Numbered from the stretch's first letter, positions 42,256 through 51,243 are shown. The stretch is DNA of 56,714 nt from Myxococcales bacterium (GCA_013298625.1 JAAFIF010000065.1:1-56714), one strand, 5' to 3'. Translations and numbers: made by a program. Notes: generated by a model from the letters alone, not told the origin.

Positions 42256-43017
42256 TCAGCCTTTGCGAAGGCCCACGCTGGCGTCGAGCAGCGCTTCTCG
42301 AACGAGCATGGCGCGGTCGCGCGCGACGGGGATCTCGACGCTGTGATCGGGCTCACCGACGCGCAGGACGGTCTCGCCGTTGGCGCGCTCGAGGCTGCTG
42401 ACGCTCTCGGGGCGCACGAGCCAGTTGCGATGCACGCGCAAGAGCGTCGGGCCGAGCGATGCTTCGAGGGCCGTGAGCGAGAGGTCCACGTCGAAGCGAC
42501 CGCGGCGGGTGTGGACGAAGGTCAAGCGCGACGAGGCTTCGAAGGCCCAGACCTCGTCGAGGGGCAAGAAGACCAGGCTCGTCGCGGCGCGGGCGGCGAC
42601 GCGGCGCACCGCGGGGGCGTGCGCGATCGGCGTGCGAACGGACGCGCTCAATCGCTGCGCGCACTGCGCGACGCGCTCGCTCGTAAAGGGCTTGAGCAGA
42701 TAGTCTTCGACGCCGAGCGAGTAGGCTTCGATGGCGTGTCGCTCGGAGGCTGTGGTGAGCACGACGCGCGGGGGAGCGTGGCGCTGCGCGAGGGCGCGGA
42801 CCCAGCGGATTCCGCTGTCGTCGTGGGCGCTGGCGGCGAGGCTGACGTCGACGAAGGCGACGTGCGCGGGCTCTTGCTCGAGCGCCTCGGTGGCCTGCTG
42901 CGCGGTGGCGACCGCTGCGACGACGGTGACGAGCCCGGTCTCGTGCAGGAGCTCGACGAGGTATCCGCGCGCGGCCCACTCGTCTTCGAGGACGAGGGCG
43001 CGGAGGGGTGCGGTCAT
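42256..43017 (-). CDS. LytTR-family response regulator
   Basis: This 253-residue protein has a receiver domain (about 1-125) with acidic pocket E11/D12, phospho-acceptor Asp57 (AFVDVSL) and Lys109 (LLKPF). A LytTR DNA-binding domain follows (about 150-250), with WAFEASSRLTFVHT and LLRVHRNWLVRPESV. A strong AAGGAG lies 8 nt before the ATG at 43017, which overlaps the histidine-kinase stop as ATGA, so the pair is translationally coupled. The adaptor, outer-membrane factor and pump genes follow on the same strand, making it the likely regulator of the efflux operon. Direct repeats with 21-bp spacing lie upstream of both units. Confidence 0.93.
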   Translation of the reverse strand: MTAPLRALVLEDEWAARGYLVELLHETGLVTVVAAVATAQQATEALEQEPAHVAFVDVSLAASAHDDSGIRWVRALAQRHAPPRVVLTTASERHAIEAYSLGVEDYLLKPFTSERVAQCAQRLSASVRTPIAHAPAVRRVAARAATSLVFLPLDEVWAFEASSRLTFVHTRRGRFDVDLSLTALEASLGPTLLRVHRNWLVRPESVSSLERANGETVLRVGEPDHSVEIPVARDRAMLVREALLDASVGLRKG

Positions 43018-44129
43018 CGCGGCTGCTCCTTGCGTTGGGTGATGCGCAGGACGGCGATGGCGCCGCCGTCGGGGTGCGGGTCGAGGGTGAGCTTGCTTCC
43101 GGGCGCTTCGAGGGCGAGGCGTCGCTCGACGATGGCGAGCCCGCGCGCGCCTGGGCGGCGTTGGGCGCCGCTCGGTCCCGGTCCGTTGTCGCGCACCTCG
43201 CACACGAGCGCGTCTCCGTCGGCGAACGCGCGCAGCGAGACGTGTCCTCCGCCGCCGTCGCGTCGCAGGGCGCCGTGCTGGATGGCGTTCTCGACGATGG
43301 GCTGCAGGAGCAAGCGCGGGAGCTCGAGCCCGCGAGCGTCCTCGTCGACCGCGCACTCGAAGCGCAGCCCGTCGTCTCCGAAGCGCCCTCGCACGATGGC
43401 GGCGTAGCGCTCGAGCCACTCGACCTCGCGGGCGAGCGTGTGGTGCTCGCTGCTTCGATCGGCGGTCGCGTCGCGAAACAGGTCGCCGAGCGCGCCGAGC
43501 ATGGTGCGCGCGGCGCGGGGTTCGTCGACGACCATCGCGGCGATGGCGTTGAGGGTGTTGAGGACGAAGTGCGGCTCGAGGTGCGATCGAAGGCGCAAGA
43601 GCTCGGCTTCGGTGCGCGCCTCGAAGAGCTCGCGCTCGCGGTCTCGCACGGCGCGCATGGCCGAGGGGTAGAGAAACACCGCGGCCCAGAGCAGGGAGAT
43701 GATGAGCGAGTCGGTGATGCCGGTGAGCAAGAAATAGCTGATCGTCGTGGGCTCTCCGGGCAGCATCTGAAACGCCGTCGGAAACCGTCGCATGATGGGC
43801 AACCACGGGAGGCAGGCGACCGCGGACGTGAGCGCGCCGGTGGCGCACGCGGCGACGAGGGCGCGTCGTTCGTCGCGAGTGCGCACGAGCGCGGCGCGAA
43901 ATGCGGCGGTCATCGAGCTCATCACGACGCCCAAGACGAAGAGCGTAAAGAGCAGGCCGATGACGACCTGATGCGGCTTGAGCACGCCGTACGCCGCGCG
44001 CGCCACGAGCGGAACGGCGACGAGCCCTTCGGCGAGCACGACGCCGACGGCGATCGCGCGGCGATCGGGCAGCGCGAGCGCGACGGAGTCGACGGCGATC
44101 GGGTCGCGTGGGGCGGCGAAGGGGCCCAT
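43014..44129 (-). CDS. LytS-type sensor histidine kinase
   Basis: This 371-residue inner-membrane kinase has an N-terminal half with several membrane helices (about 28-49, 61-85, 92-115 and 130-160), without a recognisable ligand domain. A His_kinase segment follows, with the phospho-acceptor His in RLRSHLEPHFVLNTLNA (about residue 182). The C-terminal ATPase has the N box LLQPIVENAIQHG and the G box DNGPGPSGA. This is the usual partner architecture for LytTR regulators, and the response-regulator gene overlaps its stop. The ATG at 44129 is chosen because sequence further upstream is proline/arginine-rich and lies in the operator region. The signal is unknown; a membrane stress or substrate cue for the efflux pump is plausible. 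Confidence 0.92.
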   Translation of the reverse strand: MGPFAAPRDPIAVDSVALALPDRRAIAVGVVLAEGLVAVPLVARAAYGVLKPHQVVIGLLFTLFVLGVVMSSMTAAFRAALVRTRDERRALVAACATGALTSAVACLPWLPIMRRFPTAFQMLPGEPTTISYFLLTGITDSLIISLLWAAVFLYPSAMRAVRDRERELFEARTEAELLRLRSHLEPHFVLNTLNAIAAMVVDEPRAARTMLGALGDLFRDATADRSSEHHTLAREVEWLERYAAIVRGRFGDDGLRFECAVDEDARGLELPRLLLQPIVENAIQHGALRRDGGGGHVSLRAFADGDALVCEVRDNGPGPSGAQRRPGARGLAIVERRLALEAPGSKLTLDPHPDGGAIAVLRITQRKEQPR

Positions 44130-44175
44130 GGGCTTGCACGGTAGAGCACCGGGCCGAGGGGCAGGGCAACGGGGG

Positions 44176-44207
44176 TTCGTACGAAGGGGGCAGCGGGGCG
44201 TACGAGC
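44176..44207 (-). promoter_or_regulatory. candidate LytTR operator upstream of the kinase-regulator pair
   Basis: TTCGTACGAAG (44176-44186) and GGCGTACGAGC (44197-44207) are 21 bp apart and match the TTCGGACGAGC pair at 42201-42232 at 8-10 of 11 positions. They lie 47-78 nt upstream of the kinase ATG at 44129, nearly the same distance as the other pair from the adaptor ATG at 42156. This would allow autoregulation. The core CGTACGA also reads as an imperfect palindrome, so other regulators are possible. Confidence 0.5.
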
Positions 44208-44269
44208 GGGGCGCACGGCGGGACAGGAGGGGGCGCGGCCGACGGGGCCGATGGGGCCGCGGGTGCCGC

Positions 44270-44590
44270 GGGGACGGTGTTCAATAGTTCAAAAGATCGG
44301 GATAAATCCGCGAGATCACTGTTCCCACGGTCCGCGCTGCCGTGGCGTCTGTCGGGACGGCGGGGCACCAGTGGGTAGCAGGGACGGTGTTCAATAGTTC
44401 AAAAGATCGGGATAACTTCGTGAGATTACTGTCTTCACAGTCCGCCCCCAGCTGCGCTGCCGTCGCGACTCTGGTGGACGCGTTCGTGAACGATTGAACA
44501 CCGTCCCGATCGGCACCACGGCAGCGCAGAGCGGGGGACAGTAATCTCGCGGAGTTATCCGGGACTTTTGAACTATTGAACACCGTCCCC
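44270..44590. repeat. REP-like repeat cluster, three copies in two orientations
   Basis: Copies at 44270-44346 and 44381-44467 are direct, and a third at 44492-44590 is inverted. The shared left part is GGGACGGTGTTCAATAGTTC, then AAAAG, a GATAA box and a GAGAT(T/C)ACTGT box, and the shared right part is CTGCGCTGCCGT. The inverted copy has the GGGACGGTGTTCAAT box at both ends. The cluster fills the non-coding gap 44130-44613 together with the LytTR-like pair. It resembles short mobile repeats dispersed by Y1 (RAYT/IS200-like) transposases, but no such gene is in the window. Confidence 0.7.
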
Positions 44591-44613
44591 GTTGTGCCGG
44601 ACCCTCGGGGCCC

Positions 44614-45189
44614 ATGTCGTTCTCTGCCGAAGACATCGACGCGATCGTTCGAACGCTGCGCGAGGGCTACTCGGTGACCGTCGGCGGCTCTCGCTGCCAC
44701 ACGGACTACTACTTTCGCGACGGAGCCTTTCGTCAGAACAACTTCGACGAGGGCTACGAGCAAGAGCTCGCGCTCACCGAGCAGGAGCTGCGCAGCATCG
44801 TCGACCGCAACGCTCGCGAGTTCGTGTACGCGCTCGACGTCGGCCGATGGACGGCGTGCAAAGCCGCTGTCCTCGACGGTGATTGGGCGGGGGTCGAGCG
44901 CGCGCTCGACGGGCTTCGCGCGCCGGACGGGCTGCGCAACGCCGAGGTCTTGCGCGCGGTCGGAGCGTGGCCAGCGCGCGCGCCGAGCGAAGAGCTGCGC
45001 GCGCACATCGCCGGGTGCGACCGGTCGAGCACGCTGTACCACGTGTTCATGACCGCGGTTCGCTGGGAGAAATCCAGGGAGATCAGCGCGCTGGCGATCG
45101 AGTGGATCGAGCGCGTCGAGGCGATGATCGGCGCGCGGTGCGAGCGCACGCGCGAGTCATTCGCGAGCGACCTGTCGCGTCTCGGCTGA
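44614..45189 (+). CDS. hypothetical protein
   Basis: This 191-residue soluble protein has a helical composition and no signal peptide or membrane helix. Segments such as DAIVRTLREGYSVTVGGSRC and ALAIEWIERVEAMIGARC give a weak impression of a degenerate alpha/beta domain, without a motif I can assign. It starts 24 bp after the repeat cluster and is followed by a strong hairpin terminator. Codon use is typical of the window. It could be a cargo gene beside the repeats or an ordinary gene; I cannot tell. Confidence 0.65.
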   Translation: MSFSAEDIDAIVRTLREGYSVTVGGSRCHTDYYFRDGAFRQNNFDEGYEQELALTEQELRSIVDRNAREFVYALDVGRWTACKAAVLDGDWAGVERALDGLRAPDGLRNAEVLRAVGAWPARAPSEELRAHIAGCDRSSTLYHVFMTAVRWEKSREISALAIEWIERVEAMIGARCERTRESFASDLSRLG

Positions 45190-45213
45190 GCGCCAGCCCG
45201 GAGCCGAAATAGA

Positions 45214-45249
45214 AAGAGCCCCCTCGACACGGTGTTCGAGAGGGCTCTT
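45214..45249. terminator. bidirectional rho-independent terminator
   Basis: AAGAGCCC-C-CTCGA (45214-45227) pairs with TCGAG-A-GGGCTCTT (45236-45249) around an 8-nt loop, giving 13 paired bases and one mismatch. On the minus strand the hairpin is followed by CTTTCTATTT. It lies between the convergent genes at 44614-45189 and 45299-47323 and can serve both, more strongly for the minus-strand gene. Confidence 0.85.
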
Positions 45250-45298
45250 CTGTCAGCGCTTTCGCGAGGGCTTCAGCCCCCTCGAGCGCGCGTCGCGC

Positions 45299-47323
45299 TC
45301 AGCGACGAGCAGCGCCGGCCGGCTCGGCGAGCGCGGCTTCGATCTGCGTGCGGAACTCCGCGAACGGCTGCGCGCCCGAGACGAAGCGGCCGTTGATGAA
45401 GCTCGCGGGCGTACCAGCCTCGGCGCCCGATCCGTCGAGCGCGCGCATGTCCTCGCGGATCGCGGCCTCGTGCGTGCGGTTGTCGAGGGCGGCGCGGAAG
45501 CGCTCCATGTTGAGCCCCTGCGCCTGCGCGATGCGCTCGAGGAACGCGCGGCCACCTTCGCCCGAGAGCTGAGCCTGCTCGGCGAAGATCGCGTCGTGGA
45601 AGCGCCAGTAGCCGGCGTTGCCCTGCTGCGCCATCGCTTCACGCGCGGCGATGTGGGCGGGCATCGCGTTCTGGTGGAAGGGCAGCGGGTAGTCGCGCCA
45701 AACGATCTTGACCCGGTCGCCGTAGGTGCGGGCCACTTCGTCGAGCGAGGGGTTCACGCGCGAGCAGAAGGGGCACTGGTAGTCGCTGAAGTGCTCGATC
45801 ACGACGCGCGCGTTGGCGCCGCCGCGGAAGGGCGCGCGGGGGTTCGGCGCGACCGTGTAGCGGCGGTTCGGATCGGGACCCTGCTGCTGGGGCTGGGCCG
45901 CGGCGCCGGCGCCGCCACCCTGGTACACCGGCGCGGTCGCGCCGTTGCCAGTGATCGCCTCGTAGACGCCCGAGCGGGGCGTGCCAGCGGCGACGCGCTG
46001 ACGGGCTTCGGCGATCGCAGCTTCGACGGCGGCCGTGAAGCGGTCGAGCGGCTGGGCGCCGACGAGGCGCTTGCCGTTGATGAAGAAGTGCGGCGTGCCG
46101 TTGGCAGCGATCTGCTGCGCGAGGGTCTTGTCCGCTTCGATGAACGCCTGGTGCGTGTGGTTGTCGAGCGCGGCGCGGAAGCGCGCCATGTTGAGGCCCT
46201 GCGCCTGCGCGATGCGCTCGAGGCTCGGGCGCTCGAGGATGTCGTTGGGGCGGTTCTCGACGAAGAGCGCGTCGTGGAAGCGCCAGAATCCAGCGTGGCC
46301 CTGCTGCGCCATCGCCTCTTGCGCGGCTTCGGACGCCGGGACGGCCTTCTGGTGGAAGGGCAGGGGCATGTGCTTCCACACGAAGCGGATGTCACGGCCG
46401 TAGCGCTCGCGCAGCGACGCAAGGGTCGGCTCGACACGGGCGCAGAAGGGGCACTCGAAGTCCGAGAAGACAACGACGGTCACGAGGGCGTCGGCCGCGC
46501 CGAGCACCGGCGAGTTGCCCACGGGGACCTTGTAGACCGTGTTGGGGTCGAGCTCCTGGCGGGGCTGCTGCGGCTGCTGGGGGCGCTGGGGCTCCTCGGG
46601 GGCGGCCACGGGGCTGTCGACCATCTGCGCGTACACGCGGTTGCGGGGCGTGATGGTCTCGGCGCGCGCGAGCACCTGATCGATCAGGGCGGTGAAGCGC
46701 TCGAGCGGCTGGGCGCCGACGAGGTTCGTTCCGTTGATGAAGAAGTTGGGCGTGCCCTGGGCGTTGAGGCGCTGGGCGAGCTCCTTGTCGGCGTTGACCT
46801 GCGCAGCGGTCTCGGGCGAGTTCATGTCGCGGCGAAACTGCTCCAGGTTGCAGCCGATCTCCTGAGCCCAACGCTCGAAGTTGGGCTGCGTGAGCTCGCG
46901 CTGGTTCTGGAACATCAAGCGGTGCATCTGCCAGAACTTGCCCTGGCGGTGCGCGGCGATCGACGCCTTCGCGGCCGGCTCGGCGTTCTGGTGGAAGGGC
47001 AGCGGCGCGTTCTTCCACACGACGCGGACCTTGTTGCCGTAGCGCTCGCGGACCTGGCGGACCGTGTCCTCGACGCGCGAGCAGAAGGGGCACTCGAAGT
47101 CGCTGAACTCGACGATCGTGACGAGGGCCGAGGCCGGACCCTGCGTCGGCGAGCTGCCGACCGGAATGCGCGTTGAATCCTGCTGTGCGTCACCACTCGC
47201 CGCGGCCTCTGTGGTCGCCGGCGTGCCCTCGGTGCCCGTCCACTTCCCGCCGGCGACGACGCCGATGAAGAAGCCGAACACCGCGGCAAGGATGATCGAA
47301 ATCGATGCTGATCCCTTGCTCAT
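45299..47323 (-). CDS. protein with three tandem DsbA/thioredoxin-like domains
   Basis: This 674-residue protein has an N-terminal membrane helix (about 7-27), so the rest is probably periplasmic. Three thioredoxin_4/DsbA-like domains of about 190 residues follow, each with FSDxxCPFC: C78-C81 in the first, then near 285 and near 490. Each has a PLPFHQ strand and a cis-Pro loop (GTPNFFING, GTPHFFING, GTPASFING). Proline/Gln-rich linkers separate them. Single-domain versions act as thiol oxidases or isomerases; a tandem triple is unusual. GGAG lies about 5 nt before the ATG at 47323. It is a possible partner of the VKOR protein, and the window encodes many Cys-rich exported proteins. This link is inferred. 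Confidence 0.9.
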   Translation of the reverse strand: MSKGSASISIILAAVFGFFIGVVAGGKWTGTEGTPATTEAAASGDAQQDSTRIPVGSSPTQGPASALVTIVEFSDFECPFCSRVEDTVRQVRERYGNKVRVVWKNAPLPFHQNAEPAAKASIAAHRQGKFWQMHRLMFQNQRELTQPNFERWAQEIGCNLEQFRRDMNSPETAAQVNADKELAQRLNAQGTPNFFINGTNLVGAQPLERFTALIDQVLARAETITPRNRVYAQMVDSPVAAPEEPQRPQQPQQPRQELDPNTVYKVPVGNSPVLGAADALVTVVVFSDFECPFCARVEPTLASLRERYGRDIRFVWKHMPLPFHQKAVPASEAAQEAMAQQGHAGFWRFHDALFVENRPNDILERPSLERIAQAQGLNMARFRAALDNHTHQAFIEADKTLAQQIAANGTPHFFINGKRLVGAQPLDRFTAAVEAAIAEARQRVAAGTPRSGVYEAITGNGATAPVYQGGGAGAAAQPQQQGPDPNRRYTVAPNPRAPFRGGANARVVIEHFSDYQCPFCSRVNPSLDEVARTYGDRVKIVWRDYPLPFHQNAMPAHIAAREAMAQQGNAGYWRFHDAIFAEQAQLSGEGGRAFLERIAQAQGLNMERFRAALDNRTHEAAIREDMRALDGSGAEAGTPASFINGRFVSGAQPFAEFRTQIEAALAEPAGAARR

Positions 47324-47668
47324 TGTTTCTCCGTTGATGGTTTCGAATCGAACTGTGAAGTGTGTGAAAGAAGAAGACGTGTGAAGTCGAGCTGATCGCC
47401 GCGCCGCTCGCTCGCGTCCGCGGGGACCTCCGCTTCGCTTCCCTCGGTGGGTGGGCGCGCTTTGGTCCGTGCGTGCGAGCGACGGTGACTCCGCGGCGAG
47501 CGAAGGTCTCCGTTGCCGTTGTCGCTGCCCGCTCGGACAGAGCCCGCGTCACGCGCGCTCGTCGCTCGGATCGTCGTCGCCCTGCGTGTCCCTCGCGCTC
47601 GAGACCGTGAGCGAGTCACGTTCGCGAGACAGAAGTACGAAGAGCGGCGACGCGAGCCAGGGCAGCGA
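47324..47668. other. non-coding region
   Basis: No convincing gene, RNA or repeat is visible between the triple thioredoxin gene and the secreted protein gene. Open frames here are Arg/Ser-rich and lack start signals. The part next to 47323 must hold the promoter and the ribosome binding site of the thioredoxin gene, but I could not define -35 and -10 elements. Confidence 0.6.
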
Positions 47669-48253
47669 TCAGGCGCGCGGCGGGCGCCAGGGGCCGCGGT
47701 TGTGCGCGTCCTGCGCAAAGCCCACGGTGTACTGAATCGCCACGGTCGCCGTGACCGCAGTGTGATCGCTGGCTGCATCGACGCTGAGCGCGACCTGAAG
47801 CGCGGCGATCAGCAGCTCGTCGCTGCCGGTCGACGGATCCACAGGAAGCCGCCCGTCTCCGCCGTCCCCCATCGAGGCCCTGATCGAGGCGTGCGACGTC
47901 GAGCGTCCGCAGGGAGCTCCCACGCGTCGCACCTTCGAAGGAGCGGCGGGCGCGTTGCCCACCCGAACGTTCTCTGCTTCGCGGGGCGTCGGTCCATCGA
48001 CGCGAGCCGGCGTGCGCGGCGCAGGACCGGCGCCGTCGTTGCGAGACGTCAGCGAGTCCGGTGACAGAAACCGCGCGGCCTCGCGCTCGACCACGTCGAA
48101 CGCGAGGGACATCGGCTCTTCTGCGCAGCGGGCCATCCCCTCGGGGCCGCGCGGCGTGCGCGGCATCGAGCGATGCAGGCTCCCGGCGTGCGCCGACGGC
48201 GTCGCTGAAACAGCGACGAGCAGTGCGACGGCAACGGCGAAGAGAAAGCGCAT
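47669..48253 (-). CDS. small secreted protein
   Basis: This 194-residue protein has a clear signal peptide (about 1-23, MRFLFAVAVALLVAVSATPSAHA). The mature part has little predicted structure, is rich in Pro, Arg, Gly and Ala, and ends in a short ordered region (LLIAALQVALSVDAASDHTA). Two isolated Cys are present. No family was recognised. The ATG at 48253 is the natural signal-peptide start. The gene lies 71 bp downstream of topoisomerase III on the same strand. Confidence 0.65.
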   Translation of the reverse strand: MRFLFAVAVALLVAVSATPSAHAGSLHRSMPRTPRGPEGMARCAEEPMSLAFDVVEREAARFLSPDSLTSRNDGAGPAPRTPARVDGPTPREAENVRVGNAPAAPSKVRRVGAPCGRSTSHASIRASMGDGGDGRLPVDPSTGSDELLIAALQVALSVDAASDHTAVTATVAIQYTVGFAQDAHNRGPWRPPRA

Positions 48254-48324
48254 CGGGCGAAAGCTCCGCGGAGCATACCGTGAACGCGCCGAATGGCAAC
48301 AGGGGCGCCGCACACTCGGCTCGG

Positions 48325-51243
48325 TCAGTCGGTCTCGCTCGGCTCGAAGCGCGCGCTTCCGTCCTTCGCGTCGAGCTCGAGCACGAGCTTGCCCTTCACG
48401 GGGGGACCGTTTCCTGGGCGAAACTGCCCAGAGCGCGTCTTGCCCTTGGTCACGAGCTGCTCGACCTGGCCGACGGTGAGCTTTCGGCCTGCGGTCTCGA
48501 ACCACAGTACGAAGGTGCAGCCCTCCTTCCATCGCGAGCAGCCCCAGCCGCGCTTGCCCGTGAGCAGCTTGCCGCTCTTGCAGCGCGGGCACGTGAGCGC
48601 GTCGATCACCGCGCGGTCCGCTTCGCTCTTCATCCGCTCGCGCTCTGCCGTTTCGTCGCTCTTCGGTCGCTTGGGCGCCGCGTACACAGGGGCAGGTTTG
48701 GGTGCGACCGGCTCGCTCGATCGGTCGCGCGCTGCGCTCATTTCGGAGCGCTCGCGGCGCAGCGGAGCAGGCCTCGGCGGCTCTGCTTCGGCGGACGAGC
48801 CCTTCGCGCCGGACTCGAACGAGAACCCGATCGAGCCGTCGTCCTTGAGCTCGAGCGCCGCCGCGAAGCGCTTGCCCGCGCGCGAGCGAAAGCCCCGAAG
48901 GATCAAGGTCTTCTTGTTGCGAAGCAGCACCGCGGCGAGCTCGGGCGAGATGTCTCGGCTCGCGATCTTCTTCGGGACGCTGAGGCCGCACGGGCTCGCG
49001 CCGAGCGCGCAGGCGTAGTCGCCGGTGCGATCGACCACGGAGTTTCCGCAGCGGGGGCACTTCGCGATCACCTGCGCCGTCGCGCTCGTCTCGGACATCG
49101 GGACGCTGAACGAGGCTTTTTTTACGGTCTCGATCGAGCTGCGAACGAACTCGGCGATGTCTCTCATGAAGGCTTCGCGCGAGTCTTCTCCGCGCTCGAT
49201 GCGCGAGAGCCGCGCCTCCCACTCGCCCGTGAGCTCTGCGCTCGCCAGCTCGGTCACGGGCAGCGAGTGCACGAGCGCCGAGCCGAGGGGCGTGGCCACC
49301 ACGTTGCGTCGGTCGCGTCGAACGTAGCCTCGGTCGAGCAGCGTCTCGATGATGGACGCGCGCGTCGCCGGCGTGCCGAGCCCGCGCTCGCGCATCGCGG
49401 CGCGGAGGGCGTCGTCTTCTAGGGATTTTCCTGCGGACTCCATGGCGCCGAGCAGGCTGGCCTCGGAGTAGCGAGGGGGAGGGCGCGTCTGCTTCTTGCG
49501 CGGCTCGAAGCGCCCCGCGAGCGCCTCGCCTTGGGTGAGCCTCGGCAGTGATTGCTGCGCGTCCTGCTCATCCTCGTCGGGCTCGTCGCCCTCTGGGCGG
49601 GCCGGCCCCCGCGGAGCGCTTCGCGCGCTGCGCTCTTCGTCGATCCCAGCGACGTCTTGCCAGCCCGAGACGACGCGCACTCGCCCGCGCGTGACGAAGC
49701 GATCGGGCGGCGCGGGCAGCGCTTGCAGCACCGCAGGCTCGTCTCTGCTCTGCCCCTCGGCGCTCTTCTTTCGCTCACCCGCGGCGACGGGCGCGCTCGA
49801 CGCGGCGCCGCCTCCGACGCGGACGACCACGGTCGTGTCGTCGAACTCTGCGTCGGCGAAGAAGCCCGCGATGAACCGCCGCGCGACGAGGTCGTAGATC
49901 TTTCGCTCGTCGGGCGCGAGCGACTCGAGGCTGACCTTCTTCGCCGTCGGGATGATCGCGTGGTGGTCGCTCACCTGCGCGTCGTCGAACATCCTGCGCG
50001 GCATCGGCGGGGGCGCCGCGATCGCCGCGACGATCGCGCGGTAGTCCGCGATGTTCGAGAGCGCGCTGAACACCCCGCCGAGCTCTGGGTGCGTGTCCTT
50101 CGGCAAGTGCCGCGAGTCCGTGCGCGGGTACGTGAGGGCCTTGTGCTTCTCGTAGAGCGCCTGCGCGAGCTCGAGCGTGCGCGCGGCGCTGAACCCGAAG
50201 CGCTTGTTCGCGGTGCGCTGCAAGCTCGTCAGGTCGAAGAGCAAAGGCGGCGCCTCGCGCGAGCGCCGCGTGGCGACGCTCTCGACCACGGGGCCCGTCG
50301 GCGGCCCTGCGCTGTCTGCGCGTTGACAGCGCGCGCTCAGCTCGTCCGCGAGCAGCTGCGAGCCGAGTCGTGCGCCCTGCGCGTGGCTCCACAGGGCGTT
50401 GAAGCGCTGGCCCTTCGTCGTCGAGAACGCGCCGTTGACCTGCCAGTAATCTTTGGGGACGAAGTTGTTGATCGCGTCGTCGCGGCTGACGACGAGGGCG
50501 AGCGTCGGGGTCTGCACGCGGCCGATCGAGTAGAGGGTGCGGTCTCCGCCGGTGCGGGCGCGGGCGGTGACGGCGCGGGTGGCGTTGAGCCCGACGAGCC
50601 AATCGGCCTCCGAGCGAGAGCGCGCTGCGTCCGCGAGGTTGTCGTACTTCGAGCCCGGCTCGAGCTTCGAGAACCCGCGGGAGATGGCCTCGTCGGTGAG
50701 CGACGAGACCCAGAGGCGGCGCATCGGGAGCTTGCTGCCCGAGAGCTCGTAGACGTAGCGAAAGATCAGCTCGCCTTCGCGGCCGGCGTCGCAGGCGTTG
50801 ATGACTGCGGCGAAGCGCTTGCTGTCGCGCAAGAGCTCTCTCACCGCGCGAAATTGCTCGGGCGCAAACGTCGAGGCCCGCAGCCGAAACCGCGGAGGAA
50901 TCATCGGGAGCGTGTCGAGCCTCCACGTCTTCCACGCCGCGTCGTAGCTGGCGGGCTCGTCGAGCTCGACCAGGTGTCCGATGCACCAGGTGATCACGTA
51001 CGGGTCGCCCTCGAAGTGCGTGCGGCCCTTCGGGGACACGCCGAGCGCGCGGGCGAGGTCCCTGGCGACCGACGGCTTCTCTGCGATCACCAGCGTGTGC
51101 GTGGGCGGCGCGCTACGAGCGCTCGCGCCGATGGGGGCAGGGTCGAGCGCAAAGTCAACGCTGTTGTTGCGGGGGCGTTCGGCAGCGCGGCTGCGGGCGG
51201 GCGGGGCGTTGGGGCGATAGCGTCCGGTCACGGCGATCGGCAC
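48325..51243 (-). CDS. topB: DNA topoisomerase III (type IA)
   Basis: This 972-residue type IA topoisomerase relaxes and decatenates DNA. The Toprim motifs are VIAEKPSVARDLARALG (about residue 52) and DAGREGELIFRYV. The active-site Tyr is in TYPRTDSRH near residue 372. The core is followed by an acidic/Gln-rich insertion (about 510-580), the rest of the gate domain, and C-terminal zinc ribbons (CPRCGNSVV... and CPRCKSGKL...CSRW) separated by a Pro/Arg-rich linker. The first 50 residues before THTLVIAEK are unlike the family and may be an over-extended start; no better in-frame start was found. It is divergent from the giant TPR gene. Confidence 0.93.
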   Translation of the reverse strand: MPIAVTGRYRPNAPPARSRAAERPRNNSVDFALDPAPIGASARSAPPTHTLVIAEKPSVARDLARALGVSPKGRTHFEGDPYVITWCIGHLVELDEPASYDAAWKTWRLDTLPMIPPRFRLRASTFAPEQFRAVRELLRDSKRFAAVINACDAGREGELIFRYVYELSGSKLPMRRLWVSSLTDEAISRGFSKLEPGSKYDNLADAARSRSEADWLVGLNATRAVTARARTGGDRTLYSIGRVQTPTLALVVSRDDAINNFVPKDYWQVNGAFSTTKGQRFNALWSHAQGARLGSQLLADELSARCQRADSAGPPTGPVVESVATRRSREAPPLLFDLTSLQRTANKRFGFSAARTLELAQALYEKHKALTYPRTDSRHLPKDTHPELGGVFSALSNIADYRAIVAAIAAPPPMPRRMFDDAQVSDHHAIIPTAKKVSLESLAPDERKIYDLVARRFIAGFFADAEFDDTTVVVRVGGGAASSAPVAAGERKKSAEGQSRDEPAVLQALPAPPDRFVTRGRVRVVSGWQDVAGIDEERSARSAPRGPARPEGDEPDEDEQDAQQSLPRLTQGEALAGRFEPRKKQTRPPPRYSEASLLGAMESAGKSLEDDALRAAMRERGLGTPATRASIIETLLDRGYVRRDRRNVVATPLGSALVHSLPVTELASAELTGEWEARLSRIERGEDSREAFMRDIAEFVRSSIETVKKASFSVPMSETSATAQVIAKCPRCGNSVVDRTGDYACALGASPCGLSVPKKIASRDISPELAAVLLRNKKTLILRGFRSRAGKRFAAALELKDDGSIGFSFESGAKGSSAEAEPPRPAPLRRERSEMSAARDRSSEPVAPKPAPVYAAPKRPKSDETAERERMKSEADRAVIDALTCPRCKSGKLLTGKRGWGCSRWKEGCTFVLWFETAGRKLTVGQVEQLVTKGKTRSGQFRPGNGPPVKGKLVLELDAKDGSARFEPSETD

